Below are positions 1 to 7,569 of a stretch of DNA of 23,368 bases, one piece after another. Source of the DNA: Candidatus Caccousia avistercoris (GTDB lineage Bacteria > Bacillota > Clostridia > Oscillospirales > Acutalibacteraceae); the NCBI GenBank assembly GCA_018715025.1, contig DVMK01000008.1, forward strand, positions 1-23,368, given 5' to 3'. The position numbers and the translations under genes were made by a program. Each line of letters begins with the position of its first letter. Position 1 is the stretch's first letter. The notes beneath the pieces were generated by a model that worked only from the letters and a program-made list of their open reading frames with translations, did not search any database and was not told the DNA's origin.

Positions 1-120
1 TAGTACCGTGTTCCCGAGAAATTTTTTGAATTCTGTGGAAATAACCGGAATTTTGTTGAAGTGGAAAATACAATACAGCAAAATATTGCGATTTCCCAGC
101 CTTTTTATGGAAACAGGCAG

Positions 121-180
121 AAAAATCCAAAACCGGCGTTTTCCAGGCGGCTGAACCTGCCCGGGAAACGCCGGTTTTGG
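121..180 (-). terminator. Rho-independent terminator of the XRE regulator gene
   Basis: Positions 127-144 pair with 163-180 to form an 18-bp stem with a single G-U pair and an 18-nt loop. Read on the minus strand, the stem is followed directly by ATTTTT (complement of 121-126). It lies just past the stop of the minus-strand regulator gene. No matching T-run follows on the plus strand, so it acts mainly on minus-strand transcripts. Positions 1-120 hold nothing else I can support. Confidence 0.88.
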
Positions 181-214
181 CTGTACTGGCGGCATGCCTG
201 CCGGAACGGAGCGG

Positions 215-1660
215 TTAAGGCTCCAGAACCTCAGAAATTTCCAGCATGGCTGCGGTTTCCTCCTGCGAGTAGGTGAGCCCGCTTTCCACCAGGTAAGAGC
301 AGAAATCCCAAAAGGCTTCGGTTACGGTGGGCTCTGGAAAAGAGCAGAAGGAGATGCCGCCCTCCTCGCGGCCCTTTTGGTAAAAGAGAAGCCCGGTTTC
401 CTGCACAATATTGACGTAAATATCCGGGGAGGGGAGCAGGGCGGAGGGCTTCAGGGCGAACAGGCGCAGCCTTCCGCTGCGGCAAAGCTGGCTGAGGCGG
501 CGCAGAAGAAGCCGCCGCGCCGGGATGGAAAGAGGGCTGTAAAGCTGAGAGGGAATCTCGAAAATGCGTCCGGTAGCCAGAAAGGCCCGCAGGCCCTCTT
601 CACAGAAAAAGCAGGTCAGGGGCAGGGCCTGCACCTCGCCCAGCCTGCGCTTGAACAGCTGGGCCTGCGCCGCACGGTCGGGGAGATCTTCGGCAAGGCA
701 GTCGTCAATCATTCCGCCGTCCAGGCACAGAACCAGGGGCGGCTGGTGGTGAAGCCAGACGGTGGGGCGCTTTTCCTGGTCAAGCCGGCTGTTTTCCTCC
801 AGAATGGCCTGGTAGTAAAAAAGGCTGCTTTGGTGCAGGAAGGGGGCGCTTTCCGCACGGAACAGATGCTCGAACTGGCGGCGGCAGCAGGCGACCAGCT
901 CGGAGGAGCGAAGCAGGCAGGCGCTTTTTTCATCCTCTGAAATGGCGAACAGGCAGTCTGGGAAAATCAGGTATTGGGGGAAAAGCTCCCCGGGGGAAAG
1001 GCCGGCGGAATTTCCATAAAAATAGCGGAGCACATAATGCAGCCCCTCCTGAAATAGAAATGGAAAGGCGGTGGTGATGCGCCGCAGGTTTACGGCGGCG
1101 TCCTCATATTTGTCCGGCTGCTTCACCAGCTGGGAAAGGTGCCAAAGCGTTACGGCCGGGTGCGGCGTCCAGTGGATCAGGGCAGCCAGCAGCCGCAGCC
1201 ACCGCCCGCCCAGATTGGGGGAAATCATCAGCGGCTGGCTCTGGGGCTTCGCCAGGTAAGAACGGGCCAGCGATTCAAATATCATCAAAATATTCTGCTG
1301 CCCCTGAAACATCTGCACCTGACCGCCGTCCGGCGGCAGCGCCGGGGAAGCTGCCAGGCGCTGCGCCGGCTGATCCTGCAGGGAATAGATGGTTTCCAGC
1401 AGGCTGTAAATGTGCTGGCGCTGGGCCATGCGGCCGCTTCCCACCCGGCTGAGAGAGAAAAGCTGCAGAAGCTCGCGGCGCTGGGCAGGGGAAGCCTTTA
1501 GTGCGGGCAGAAGCCGCTCCATGTTCTGCCGGGAAGGGAACCGCTGGCCCGAAAGGATTTTAGAGAGCGTGGGCCGGTCAATCCCGGCCCTCTGCGAGAG
1601 CCCTGAGATGGATTCGCCGCATTCCTTCATCAGCTGGCGGAGATACTCGTGTATTTTCAT
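215..1660 (-). CDS. XRE-family helix-turn-helix regulator with a large uncharacterised C-terminal region
   Basis: This encodes 481 residues. Residues about 5-60 form a Cro/C1-type helix-turn-helix: the segment SISGLSQRAGI is followed by the recognition-helix-like DRPTLSKILSG. The remaining roughly 420 residues are soluble, leucine- and aromatic-rich and match no family I recognise; they probably sense a ligand or partner and mediate dimerisation. I chose ATG 1658-1660 because a strong ribosome site (AAGGAGG, complement of 1670-1676) sits 9 nt upstream. The longer reading from 1717 would run the coding sequence through the tandem 12-bp repeats and has no such site. The gene is divergent from the secretion cluster and shares its promoter region, so a role in controlling that cluster is a fair inference. 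It could also be an autonomous regulator that merely lies beside it. Confidence 0.85.
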   Translation of the reverse strand: MKIHEYLRQLMKECGESISGLSQRAGIDRPTLSKILSGQRFPSRQNMERLLPALKASPAQRRELLQLFSLSRVGSGRMAQRQHIYSLLETIYSLQDQPAQRLAASPALPPDGGQVQMFQGQQNILMIFESLARSYLAKPQSQPLMISPNLGGRWLRLLAALIHWTPHPAVTLWHLSQLVKQPDKYEDAAVNLRRITTAFPFLFQEGLHYVLRYFYGNSAGLSPGELFPQYLIFPDCLFAISEDEKSACLLRSSELVACCRRQFEHLFRAESAPFLHQSSLFYYQAILEENSRLDQEKRPTVWLHHQPPLVLCLDGGMIDDCLAEDLPDRAAQAQLFKRRLGEVQALPLTCFFCEEGLRAFLATGRIFEIPSQLYSPLSIPARRLLLRRLSQLCRSGRLRLFALKPSALLPSPDIYVNIVQETGLLFYQKGREEGGISFCSFPEPTVTEAFWDFCSYLVESGLTYSQEETAAMLEISEVLEP

Positions 1661-1696
1661 GAAACCCTTCCTCCTTGTGACATCATTAAAAATAAT

Positions 1697-1720
1697 TTGC
1701 CACATCTTTTGCCACATCTT
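1697..1720. repeat. Perfect tandem 12-bp direct repeat, candidate operator
   Basis: The 12-mer TTGCCACATCTT occurs twice head-to-tail with no spacer, at 1697-1708 and 1709-1720. It lies in the divergent intergenic region, in the -35 zone of the plus-strand promoter and in the 5' leader of the minus-strand regulator. The likely ligand is the adjacent XRE-family regulator. The period is close to one helical turn, so two protein units could sit on the same DNA face. Binding is inferred, not shown. Confidence 0.6.
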
Positions 1721-1746
1721 GTAGGAAAAGACAAAAACAGTATAAT
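1719..1746 (+). promoter_or_regulatory. Promoter for the secretion cluster
   Basis: A perfect sigma-A -10 box TATAAT lies at 1741-1746. The best -35 candidate, TTGTAG at 1719-1724 with a 16-bp spacer, is weak. A weak -35 next to a tandem repeat suggests dependence on an activator. Predicted transcripts start near 1753, giving a leader of roughly 210 nt before the ATPase gene. Confidence 0.55.
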
Positions 1747-1767
1747 AAGAAACAGAAAAGCTGAGAA
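1739..1767 (-). promoter_or_regulatory. Promoter for the XRE regulator gene
   Basis: On the minus strand, TATACT (complement of 1739-1744) is a good -10 box. TTCTCA (complement of 1762-1767), 17 bp upstream, matches four of six -35 bases. This -10 overlaps the plus-strand -10 by four bases, so the two promoters should exclude each other. Confidence 0.5.
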
Positions 1768-1949
1768 AATACGACAGATATCGGGAAGCTTTTCCTGGTA
1801 AGGCATACCCTTAGCGGACAGAGGGTATGCTTTCGCTGGAACGCACTCCAGGGCGGCGGAAGAAACCACAATACCATCGTAAAGCGGCGCGCGCGGAATG
1901 TCAAGAGGGATTGCGGCCCTCTGCAGAAATAGGGCGTGCTGTTCCAAAC
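1747..1949 (+). promoter_or_regulatory. Long untranslated leader with three hairpins
   Basis: No gene is supported here. The leader contains an inverted repeat of 9 bp or more (1803-1811 with 1822-1830, further A-T pairing outside) followed by TTTC, a 5-bp hairpin (1836-1840 with 1847-1851) and a 6-bp hairpin (1904-1909 with 1917-1922). I recognise no riboswitch or T-box. The first hairpin could be an attenuator or a protein-binding site. Confidence 0.4.
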
Positions 1950-1965
1950 GGAGGGAGAACGGTAA

Positions 1966-4900
1966 ATGATAGTCACTTTGTTTCAAGAGTCTGGCATCCA
2001 GTGCCTGGCCCTGCCGGAAAAGGCTTCCGGCAGGTATCCGCTGGAGGCGGAGGGGGGAAGCCTGGGCTGTGTGGAGGGGGTCGGCGGGGCCTGGCTGCTG
2101 AAGCTTGCCCCCGGCTTTCTGTGGAAAGGCGGGGAGGAAGGCGCCGCGCAGGAGGAGCTGAAGCCCCTGTGCTTTTATGTGATCCAGGGGAAGGACGGAA
2201 CCCAGTATTCCCTGTTCACGGAAGAGGCCACCCGCGACCGGCAGGAGTACCTGAAATACTGCATCCGGGGCGAGGGCAGCCTGGAACTGGGCCGGGAAGA
2301 GGAAAACGGGGTGGTGCTGAGGAACCGGTTCGTGTCCGCCCGGCACGCCAGGCTTACCTACGGCCCCCAAGGCTGGTTTTTGGAGGATTTGGGCAGCCGC
2401 AACGGCACCTTTGTGAATGGGAAGCGGGTGCAGAGCTGCCCTCTCTGCTGCGGCGATCTGATTTATATTATGGGGTTCCGCATCGTGGTGGGGAAATTTT
2501 TCCTGGCCTTCAACCATCCTGACGACAGCCTGGAGGTGCGCAGCCCGCTGCTGTACCCTTTCCAGCCCCAGCAGCCGGAGGCCTCCCCCGCGCCGCGGCG
2601 GGAGGAAAAAGAAGCCCTTTTCTACTGCTCGCCCCATTTCCGGCGAAACCCGGCAGAGGCCAAGCTTTCGGTGGATTCCCCGCCCCAGCCCAACCTGCCG
2701 GAGCAGACGCCCCTGGCCCTTACGCTAGGCCCCGCCGTCACCATGGGCCTTTCCTCCCTGATGATGGCCTCGGTGGCGTATATCAATTACCTGAACGGCA
2801 CGGCGGATTTGCTGAACACCGCCCCCACCATCGGCATGTCGGGGGCCATGCTATGCACCACCATTCTCTGGCCCCTCATCTCCCGCCGCAGCGACCGGAA
2901 GCGGGCGGAGCGGACGGAGGAGCGCCGCCGGCAGCAGTACCGGGCGTACCTGGACAAGATGCGGGAGAAAATCTTCGCCGTCAAGCAGGAGCAGGAAACC
3001 GCGCTGAAGGAAAACGTGCCGCCCTTTTCCGAGCTGGAGCGCCGTGTGATGGAGCGCCGCCGCGAGCTTTGGGAGCGGACGGAGGGGAAGGACGGCTTCC
3101 TCACCCTGTGCCTTGGCGTGGGCGACCTGCCCGCCATGCTGAAGCTGGAGGGGAACAGCCAGCGCTTTTCCGTGGAGGAGGACGTGCTGGAGCTGGACCT
3201 GGCCCGGCTGCTGGCAGAGCCGAAAATCCTCGCCGGCGTGCCCATTACCCAGTCGCTGGAGGAAGCCCCCGTGTGGGGCGTTACCGGCCCCCGGGCGGAG
3301 TCCTTCGCCTTTACCGCCCAGCTGGTGATGCAGCTGGCAGCCCTGCACGGCTACGACGAGGTGAAGCTGGCCTTCGTCACCCCCGGCGGCGGGGAATGGG
3401 AATTTGCCCGCTGGCTGCCCCATGCCTGGGACGGCCCCTCCCTGCGGATGACCGCCTCCACCGAGGAGGAGGTCAAGGCCCTTTCCTCCCATCTGGCCGG
3501 GGTGCTGGAGGAGCGCTCCACCCGGGAGGGGGCCGCGGCGGGCCCCTGGTATGTGCTGGTGGTGGCGGACAAAGGGCTGGCCGACCATTTGAGCGTGCTG
3601 CAGGCGCTTCTGCCCCAGGCGGGGAAGTGCCGCATGTCGGTGATTTGCGCAGACGAACAGCTGCAGAACCTGCCCAGGGAATGCGCCAAGGTCATAGAGC
3701 TCTCCGGCGGGAAGGGGATCCTGGCGGACAGCGCTTCCGGCGAACGGCTTGCCTTCGCGCCGGAGCCCATGCCGCAGGATCGTCCGCTGAGGCTGTCCAA
3801 GGCGCTGGCGAACATTCCTCTGGCCGGGCCGGAGGGGGGCGGAAGCCTGCCCGGCATGGTGTCTTTTCTGGAAACGTACCGGGTCGGCCGGTGCGAGCAC
3901 CTGAACGCATCCTCCCGGTGGCGGGAAAACAACCCGGTGCACAGCCTGCGCGCCCCGGTGGGCGTGGGGGAGGGCGGCGAGCTGTTCTTCCTGGATCTGC
4001 ACGAGAAGCTTCACGGCCCCCACGGCCTGGTGGCCGGCATGACCGGTTCGGGCAAATCGGAATTTATCATTACCTACATCCTTTCTCTGGCGGTGAACTT
4101 CAGCCCCGACGAGGTGGCCTTCATCCTCATCGACTACAAGGGCGGCGGGCTGGCCGGGGCCTTTGAAAACACAGCCACCGGCCTGCGGCTGCCGCACCTG
4201 GCGGGCACCATCACCAACCTGGACGGTTCCGCCATCCAGCGCTCTCTGGTGTCCATCCAAAGCGAGCTGCGCCGCCGCCAGGCTATTTTCAACGAGGCCC
4301 GCCAGATGACGGACGAGGGCACCATTGACATTTACAAATACCAGCGTATGTACCGGGGCGGCCAGGTGAAGGAGCCCCTGCCGCATCTCTTCGTCATTTC
4401 CGACGAGTTTGCAGAGCTGAAGGCCCAGCAGCCGGAATTTATGGAGCAGCTCATCAGTACGGCGCGGATTGGGCGCAGCCTGGGAATCCACCTGATTCTG
4501 GCCACCCAGAAGCCGGCCGGCGTGGTGAACGACCAGATTTGGAGCAACAGCCGCTTCCACGTGTGCCTGAAGGTGCAGGAAAAGGCCGACAGCATGGAAA
4601 TGCTCCGCAGGCCGGACGCGGCCTCTCTCACCGAGACGGGACGCTTCTACCTGCAGGTGGGCTTCAACGAGCTGTTTTCCCTGGGGCAGTCCGCCTGGTC
4701 GGGCGCGCCCTATGCCCCGGCGGACCAGCCGGAGGAGCGCCGGGACGACAGCGTTCAGCTTCTGGACGGCCTTGGCCGCACCGTGGCAGAGGCCAAGCCG
4801 GGCGGCGGGCGGGCCGCCAGCGCCGCCACCCAGGTGGTGGCGGTGGTGCGCTACTTGGCCAAAACGGCGGAGGAGGAGGGGAAAGCGGCCAAGCCCCTGT

Positions 4901-6486
4901 GGCTGCCGCCCCTGCCCAACCTTCTCCCGCTGAAAGAGCTGGAGGCTTCCTACGGCTGGGCCATGCCCCAGGAGGAGCTCTGCCCTCTGGCGGGCGAATT
5001 CGACGACCCCGCCAACCAGCGCAAGGGCCTGCTCACCTTGCCCTTCCCCCAGTGCGGCAACGTGCTGGTGCTGGGCATGACGGGAAGCGGGAAAACCACC
5101 TTCCTGCAGACGGTTCTGGGGGGCGTTCTCCAGGCCAGGGGGGCGGATGCGCTTCATGTGTACCTGATGGATTTCGGCAACGAGTCCCTGCAGGCCTTTG
5201 GGGAGGCCCCCCAGGTGGGCGGCGTCCTTCTGGCAGAGGACGGAGACCGGGTGGGCACCCTGTTCCGCCTGCTCGCCAAAGAGCTAGAACGGCGGAAAAA
5301 GGCGTTTGCCCCCAGCGGCGGCACCCTTTCCTCCTACCGGAAGCAGGGCGGGCAGGAGCCGGAGATCCTGGTGGCGCTTCACAACTACGCCGCCTTCAGC
5401 GAGCAGTTTGAAGAGCAGGAGGAAGCCCTGTACCGCCTTACCCGCGACAGCGTGCGCTATGGCGTTTACTTCCTCATGACAGCCAATTCGCCCGGGGCGG
5501 TGCGCTACCGTCTGCTGCAGAACTTTGGAATGGTGCTGCCCCTGCAGCTGAACGACCGCACCGACTACGCCAACCTGTTCGGCAGCACCGGCGGCCTTTG
5601 CCCCGCGGCGGTTCCCGGCCGGGGGCTGGTACAGCTGGACGCCCTCTACGAATTCCAGACGGCGGCCGCCTTCCAGAATCCGGAGGAAATCCGTTCCTTC
5701 TGCGCCGCCCTGCGGGCAGAGGCGAAGAGCTTTGCCCCCCAGGTGCCCTACATGCCCGAAAAGGTGGACCGCACCGTGTTCCAGGGCGGCGGCTTCAGCC
5801 TGGAACGGTTCCCCTTCGGCATTTCCAGGCGGGAGCTTTCCCCGGTGTGCCTGAACCTGAAGCGCCGGGTGGCGACCAGGCTCATGGCCCAGGGCGAGGA
5901 GGAGCTGCGCCCCCTGGCAGAGGGCGCGGCAGAGCTGGCCGTCAGCTTCCTGCCCGGGGAAACCTTTGTGTGGGACGGCGCCCGCCTGTGGCAGGACGGA
6001 CGGCTGCCCTCCGGGCTGGAATGCCTGCAGCAGTCCTTTGAGGAGCCGGTGCGCGCCCTGTTCCAGGAGATGGTGTACCGGAATAATACCTACAAGGAAG
6101 AGCCCCGGGAGTTCCCGCCAAGGCTGTACCTGCTCACCGGCCTTTCCGCCGTGTTCGAGGAGCTTTCTTCCGACGGGGCGGATAAGCTGAAGGTTCTGCT
6201 GGAGAAGGCGGAGCCTCACTACGGCATCTACTTCCTTCTGTGCGGCACTCCACGGGAGATGGGCGCGCTGGAGTCAGAGGCCTGGTACAAGCGCCAGGTA
6301 GACCAGGCCTGCGGCGTGTGGGCGGGCGGCGGCATCGCCGACCAGTACCAGCTGCAGCTGCCCTCCACCCGCACAGAGCTGTACGCCCAGCCGGAGCCCG
6401 GCTTCGGCTATGTGGTGCGGCGGGCCCGGCCTGTGCTGGCCAAGCTGCTGCAGGGGGAATTGTGGGGAGGCGAGGATGATGAATAA
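1966..6486 (+). CDS. essC: Type VII secretion FHA-FtsK/SpoIIIE ATPase (EssC-like)
   Basis: This 1506-residue protein is the membrane motor of a Firmicutes-type T7SS, which exports WXG100-family proteins. An FHA domain is clear at about residues 100-165 (GR at 109-110, SARH at 124-127, GSRNGTF at 143-149); residues 1-95 may be a degenerate second one. Two membrane segments lie at about 253-275 and 283-301, then a basic, helical stretch. The first FtsK-type ATPase domain has Walker A GMTGSGKS at 691-698 and Walker B with D813-E814. The second has Walker A GMTGSGKT at 1037-1044 but a degenerate Walker B (ILVALHNY). The C-terminal third domain (about 1290-1506) lacks a Walker A. Order and length match EssC (roughly 1480 residues). 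The start has a GGAGGG site at 1950-1955. The gene overlaps the next one, indicating translational coupling. Confidence 0.95.
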   Translation: MIVTLFQESGIQCLALPEKASGRYPLEAEGGSLGCVEGVGGAWLLKLAPGFLWKGGEEGAAQEELKPLCFYVIQGKDGTQYSLFTEEATRDRQEYLKYCIRGEGSLELGREEENGVVLRNRFVSARHARLTYGPQGWFLEDLGSRNGTFVNGKRVQSCPLCCGDLIYIMGFRIVVGKFFLAFNHPDDSLEVRSPLLYPFQPQQPEASPAPRREEKEALFYCSPHFRRNPAEAKLSVDSPPQPNLPEQTPLALTLGPAVTMGLSSLMMASVAYINYLNGTADLLNTAPTIGMSGAMLCTTILWPLISRRSDRKRAERTEERRRQQYRAYLDKMREKIFAVKQEQETALKENVPPFSELERRVMERRRELWERTEGKDGFLTLCLGVGDLPAMLKLEGNSQRFSVEEDVLELDLARLLAEPKILAGVPITQSLEEAPVWGVTGPRAESFAFTAQLVMQLAALHGYDEVKLAFVTPGGGEWEFARWLPHAWDGPSLRMTASTEEEVKALSSHLAGVLEERSTREGAAAGPWYVLVVADKGLADHLSVLQALLPQAGKCRMSVICADEQLQNLPRECAKVIELSGGKGILADSASGERLAFAPEPMPQDRPLRLSKALANIPLAGPEGGGSLPGMVSFLETYRVGRCEHLNASSRWRENNPVHSLRAPVGVGEGGELFFLDLHEKLHGPHGLVAGMTGSGKSEFIITYILSLAVNFSPDEVAFILIDYKGGGLAGAFENTATGLRLPHLAGTITNLDGSAIQRSLVSIQSELRRRQAIFNEARQMTDEGTIDIYKYQRMYRGGQVKEPLPHLFVISDEFAELKAQQPEFMEQLISTARIGRSLGIHLILATQKPAGVVNDQIWSNSRFHVCLKVQEKADSMEMLRRPDAASLTETGRFYLQVGFNELFSLGQSAWSGAPYAPADQPEERRDDSVQLLDGLGRTVAEAKPGGGRAASAATQVVAVVRYLAKTAEEEGKAAKPLWLPPLPNLLPLKELEASYGWAMPQEELCPLAGEFDDPANQRKGLLTLPFPQCGNVLVLGMTGSGKTTFLQTVLGGVLQARGADALHVYLMDFGNESLQAFGEAPQVGGVLLAEDGDRVGTLFRLLAKELERRKKAFAPSGGTLSSYRKQGGQEPEILVALHNYAAFSEQFEEQEEALYRLTRDSVRYGVYFLMTANSPGAVRYRLLQNFGMVLPLQLNDRTDYANLFGSTGGLCPAAVPGRGLVQLDALYEFQTAAAFQNPEEIRSFCAALRAEAKSFAPQVPYMPEKVDRTVFQGGGFSLERFPFGISRRELSPVCLNLKRRVATRLMAQGEEELRPLAEGAAELAVSFLPGETFVWDGARLWQDGRLPSGLECLQQSFEEPVRALFQEMVYRNNTYKEEPREFPPRLYLLTGLSAVFEELSSDGADKLKVLLEKAEPHYGIYFLLCGTPREMGALESEAWYKRQVDQACGVWAGGGIADQYQLQLPSTRTELYAQPEPGFGYVVRRARPVLAKLLQGELWGGEDDE

Positions 6487-6730
6487 ATACCTGATTGAAA
6501 TTTACCTGCCCGCCTGCGGCAAAAGCTTCCAGCTGCGGGTGCCCAGGGACGTTCCGCTGGCCCAGTGGCTGCCCCTGGCGGCCCGCCTGCTGGAACGGCA
6601 GTCCGGCGGCCTGTTTGTCAGCGGGGCCTCCACCGTACTCTGCGACAGGCAGACAGGCGATATTTACGATATTAACAGAACCGCCCGGGAACTGGGCTTC
6701 CAGAACGGCTCGGCGGCCCTGTTGATATAA
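6479..6730 (+). CDS. YukD/EsaB-like ubiquitin-fold T7SS protein
   Basis: This small soluble protein of 83 residues has the pattern of the YukD/EsaB family: a beta-grasp opening (YLIEIYLPACGKSFQLRVP), a central helix and a final turn ending in hydrophobic residues. Members are about 80 residues and are accessory cytoplasmic components of Firmicutes T7SSs. The identification rests on length, fold pattern and position directly after the ATPase gene. Two adjacent ATGs are possible (6476 and 6479). I chose 6479, which lies 8 nt after the GGGGAGG site at 6464-6470; the other is only 5 nt away. The start lies inside the end of the ATPase gene, so the two are translationally coupled. Confidence 0.75.
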   Translation: MNKYLIEIYLPACGKSFQLRVPRDVPLAQWLPLAARLLERQSGGLFVSGASTVLCDRQTGDIYDINRTARELGFQNGSAALLI

Positions 6731-6733
6731 AAG

Positions 6734-6776
6734 CCCCCCGCGCCGGGGGAGCCTCCCCGCGGCTGCGGGCCGCGGG
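6734..6776 (+). promoter_or_regulatory. Two GC-rich hairpins between the YukD-like and WXG100 genes
   Basis: A run of C at 6734-6739 can pair with G at 6745-6749. A second, stronger hairpin pairs 6756-6763 with 6769-6776 (8 bp, 5-nt loop). No T-run follows, so these are not ordinary terminators. They may mark an mRNA processing or stabilising site that lets the WXG100 genes accumulate separately. Confidence 0.4.
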
Positions 6777-6800
6777 ACAAAGAAAGGGGAAATTCAAGCA

Positions 6801-7115
6801 ATGGCATCCAGAGGAAAAATTGTGGTAGACACCAGCAAGCTGGACAGCGCCGCAAGCAAAATCAAAAGCCTGGCCGGCGACTACGAGGCAGAGTACAAAA
6901 AGCTGTTCTCTGTCGTGCAGAAGATGAAAAGCTCCTGGGACGGCAAGGACAACGTGGCCTACACCACCCAGATCGAGGGCTTCCGCAACGATTTTGAGAA
7001 GATGAAATCGCTGATGGACGATTACGCCAATTTCCTGACCAAGAGCGCCAATACCTACCGGGAAACCCAGGAGAGTATTGCCAGCCGGGCCAAGACATTG
7101 TCGCAGGGAAGCTGA
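6801..7115 (+). CDS. WXG100-family protein (EsxA-like), canonical W-x-G
   Basis: This 104-residue, all-helical protein has the WXG100 layout: helix, a turn carrying W46-D47-G48, then a second helix. Such proteins form dimeric helical hairpins, are exported by the FtsK/SpoIIIE ATPase and may escort other substrates. There is no signal peptide, as expected. The usual C-terminal YxxxD/E signal is not exact: Tyr86 is followed four residues later by Gln90, with Glu91 next. A ribosome site (AAAGGGGA, 6782-6789) precedes the ATG. The gene is 13 nt from a second family member, suggesting a secreted pair. Confidence 0.9.
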   Translation: MASRGKIVVDTSKLDSAASKIKSLAGDYEAEYKKLFSVVQKMKSSWDGKDNVAYTTQIEGFRNDFEKMKSLMDDYANFLTKSANTYRETQESIASRAKTLSQGS

Positions 7116-7128
7116 GGAGGGATGATTC

Positions 7129-7425
7129 ATGCCGGATATTAAAATTACATTTCAAGAGGTAAAGGACGCGGCCAGCCAAATCCGCACCTGCAACAACACG
7201 CTGGACGAAAAGCTGCAGCAGATCAAGAGCACCATCAAGGATCTGGAATCCCAGTGGACTTCTGACACGTCGGACACCATCCGGGCCAAAATCGAGGGGA
7301 TGCAGCCGGTATTCAAAACCTACAAGGAAGTCATTGAGACGTACGCCAAATTCCTCGACACCACGGTTGAGGAATACACAAAGACGGAGGCCAGCCTGAA
7401 CACCAACGCCTCCGCGTTCAAGTAA
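7129..7425 (+). CDS. WXG100-family protein, variant W-x-S turn
   Basis: This 98-residue helical protein is related in layout to the preceding gene. The turn reads W43-T44-S45, so the usual glycine is replaced by serine. The C-terminal helix carries Tyr83 and Glu87 in the YxxxD/E export pattern (YTKTE). It therefore has the tail signal that its neighbour lacks in exact form, while the neighbour has the perfect turn. A heterodimer is plausible, though homodimers are common in Firmicutes. GAGGAGGG at 7115-7122 precedes the start. A hairpin terminator follows. Confidence 0.87.
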   Translation: MPDIKITFQEVKDAASQIRTCNNTLDEKLQQIKSTIKDLESQWTSDTSDTIRAKIEGMQPVFKTYKEVIETYAKFLDTTVEEYTKTEASLNTNASAFK

Positions 7426-7438
7426 AAAAGCGCAGGAC

Positions 7439-7480
7439 CCTCTGCGGGGCCGTTTTTGCCCCGCAGAGGCTTTGCTTTGC
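7439..7480 (+). terminator. Hairpin terminator after the WXG100 pair
   Basis: A perfect 12-bp stem (7439-7450 with 7458-7469) closes a 7-nt loop CGTTTTT and is followed by the moderately T-rich CTTTGCTTTG. The stem is strong but the T-run imperfect, so readthrough into the lipoprotein gene is likely. It would also protect the 3' end of the WXG100 message. Confidence 0.7.
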
Positions 7481-7569
7481 CAACAGCGCGCCGCCGGGGG
7501 GCGGAACCGGCCCCTGGAAAGCGCGAGGAAATAGAACCATTTTGCTTGAGGAAACAGGGAGGCGGAACC

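Noticed and set aside
61..276. A 71-codon frame on the plus strand at the left edge
   Set aside because: It runs through the regulator terminator hairpin and the antisense 3' end of that gene, and no ribosome site is seen.
1661..1717. Nineteen extra residues at the start of the XRE regulator
   Set aside because: They are encoded by the tandem 12-bp repeat and leader; the strong ribosome site lies downstream at 1670-1676.
2851..5157. A 768-codon open frame on the minus strand
   Set aside because: It is antisense to the EssC-like gene and has no ribosome site or recognisable motif; it is a composition artefact.
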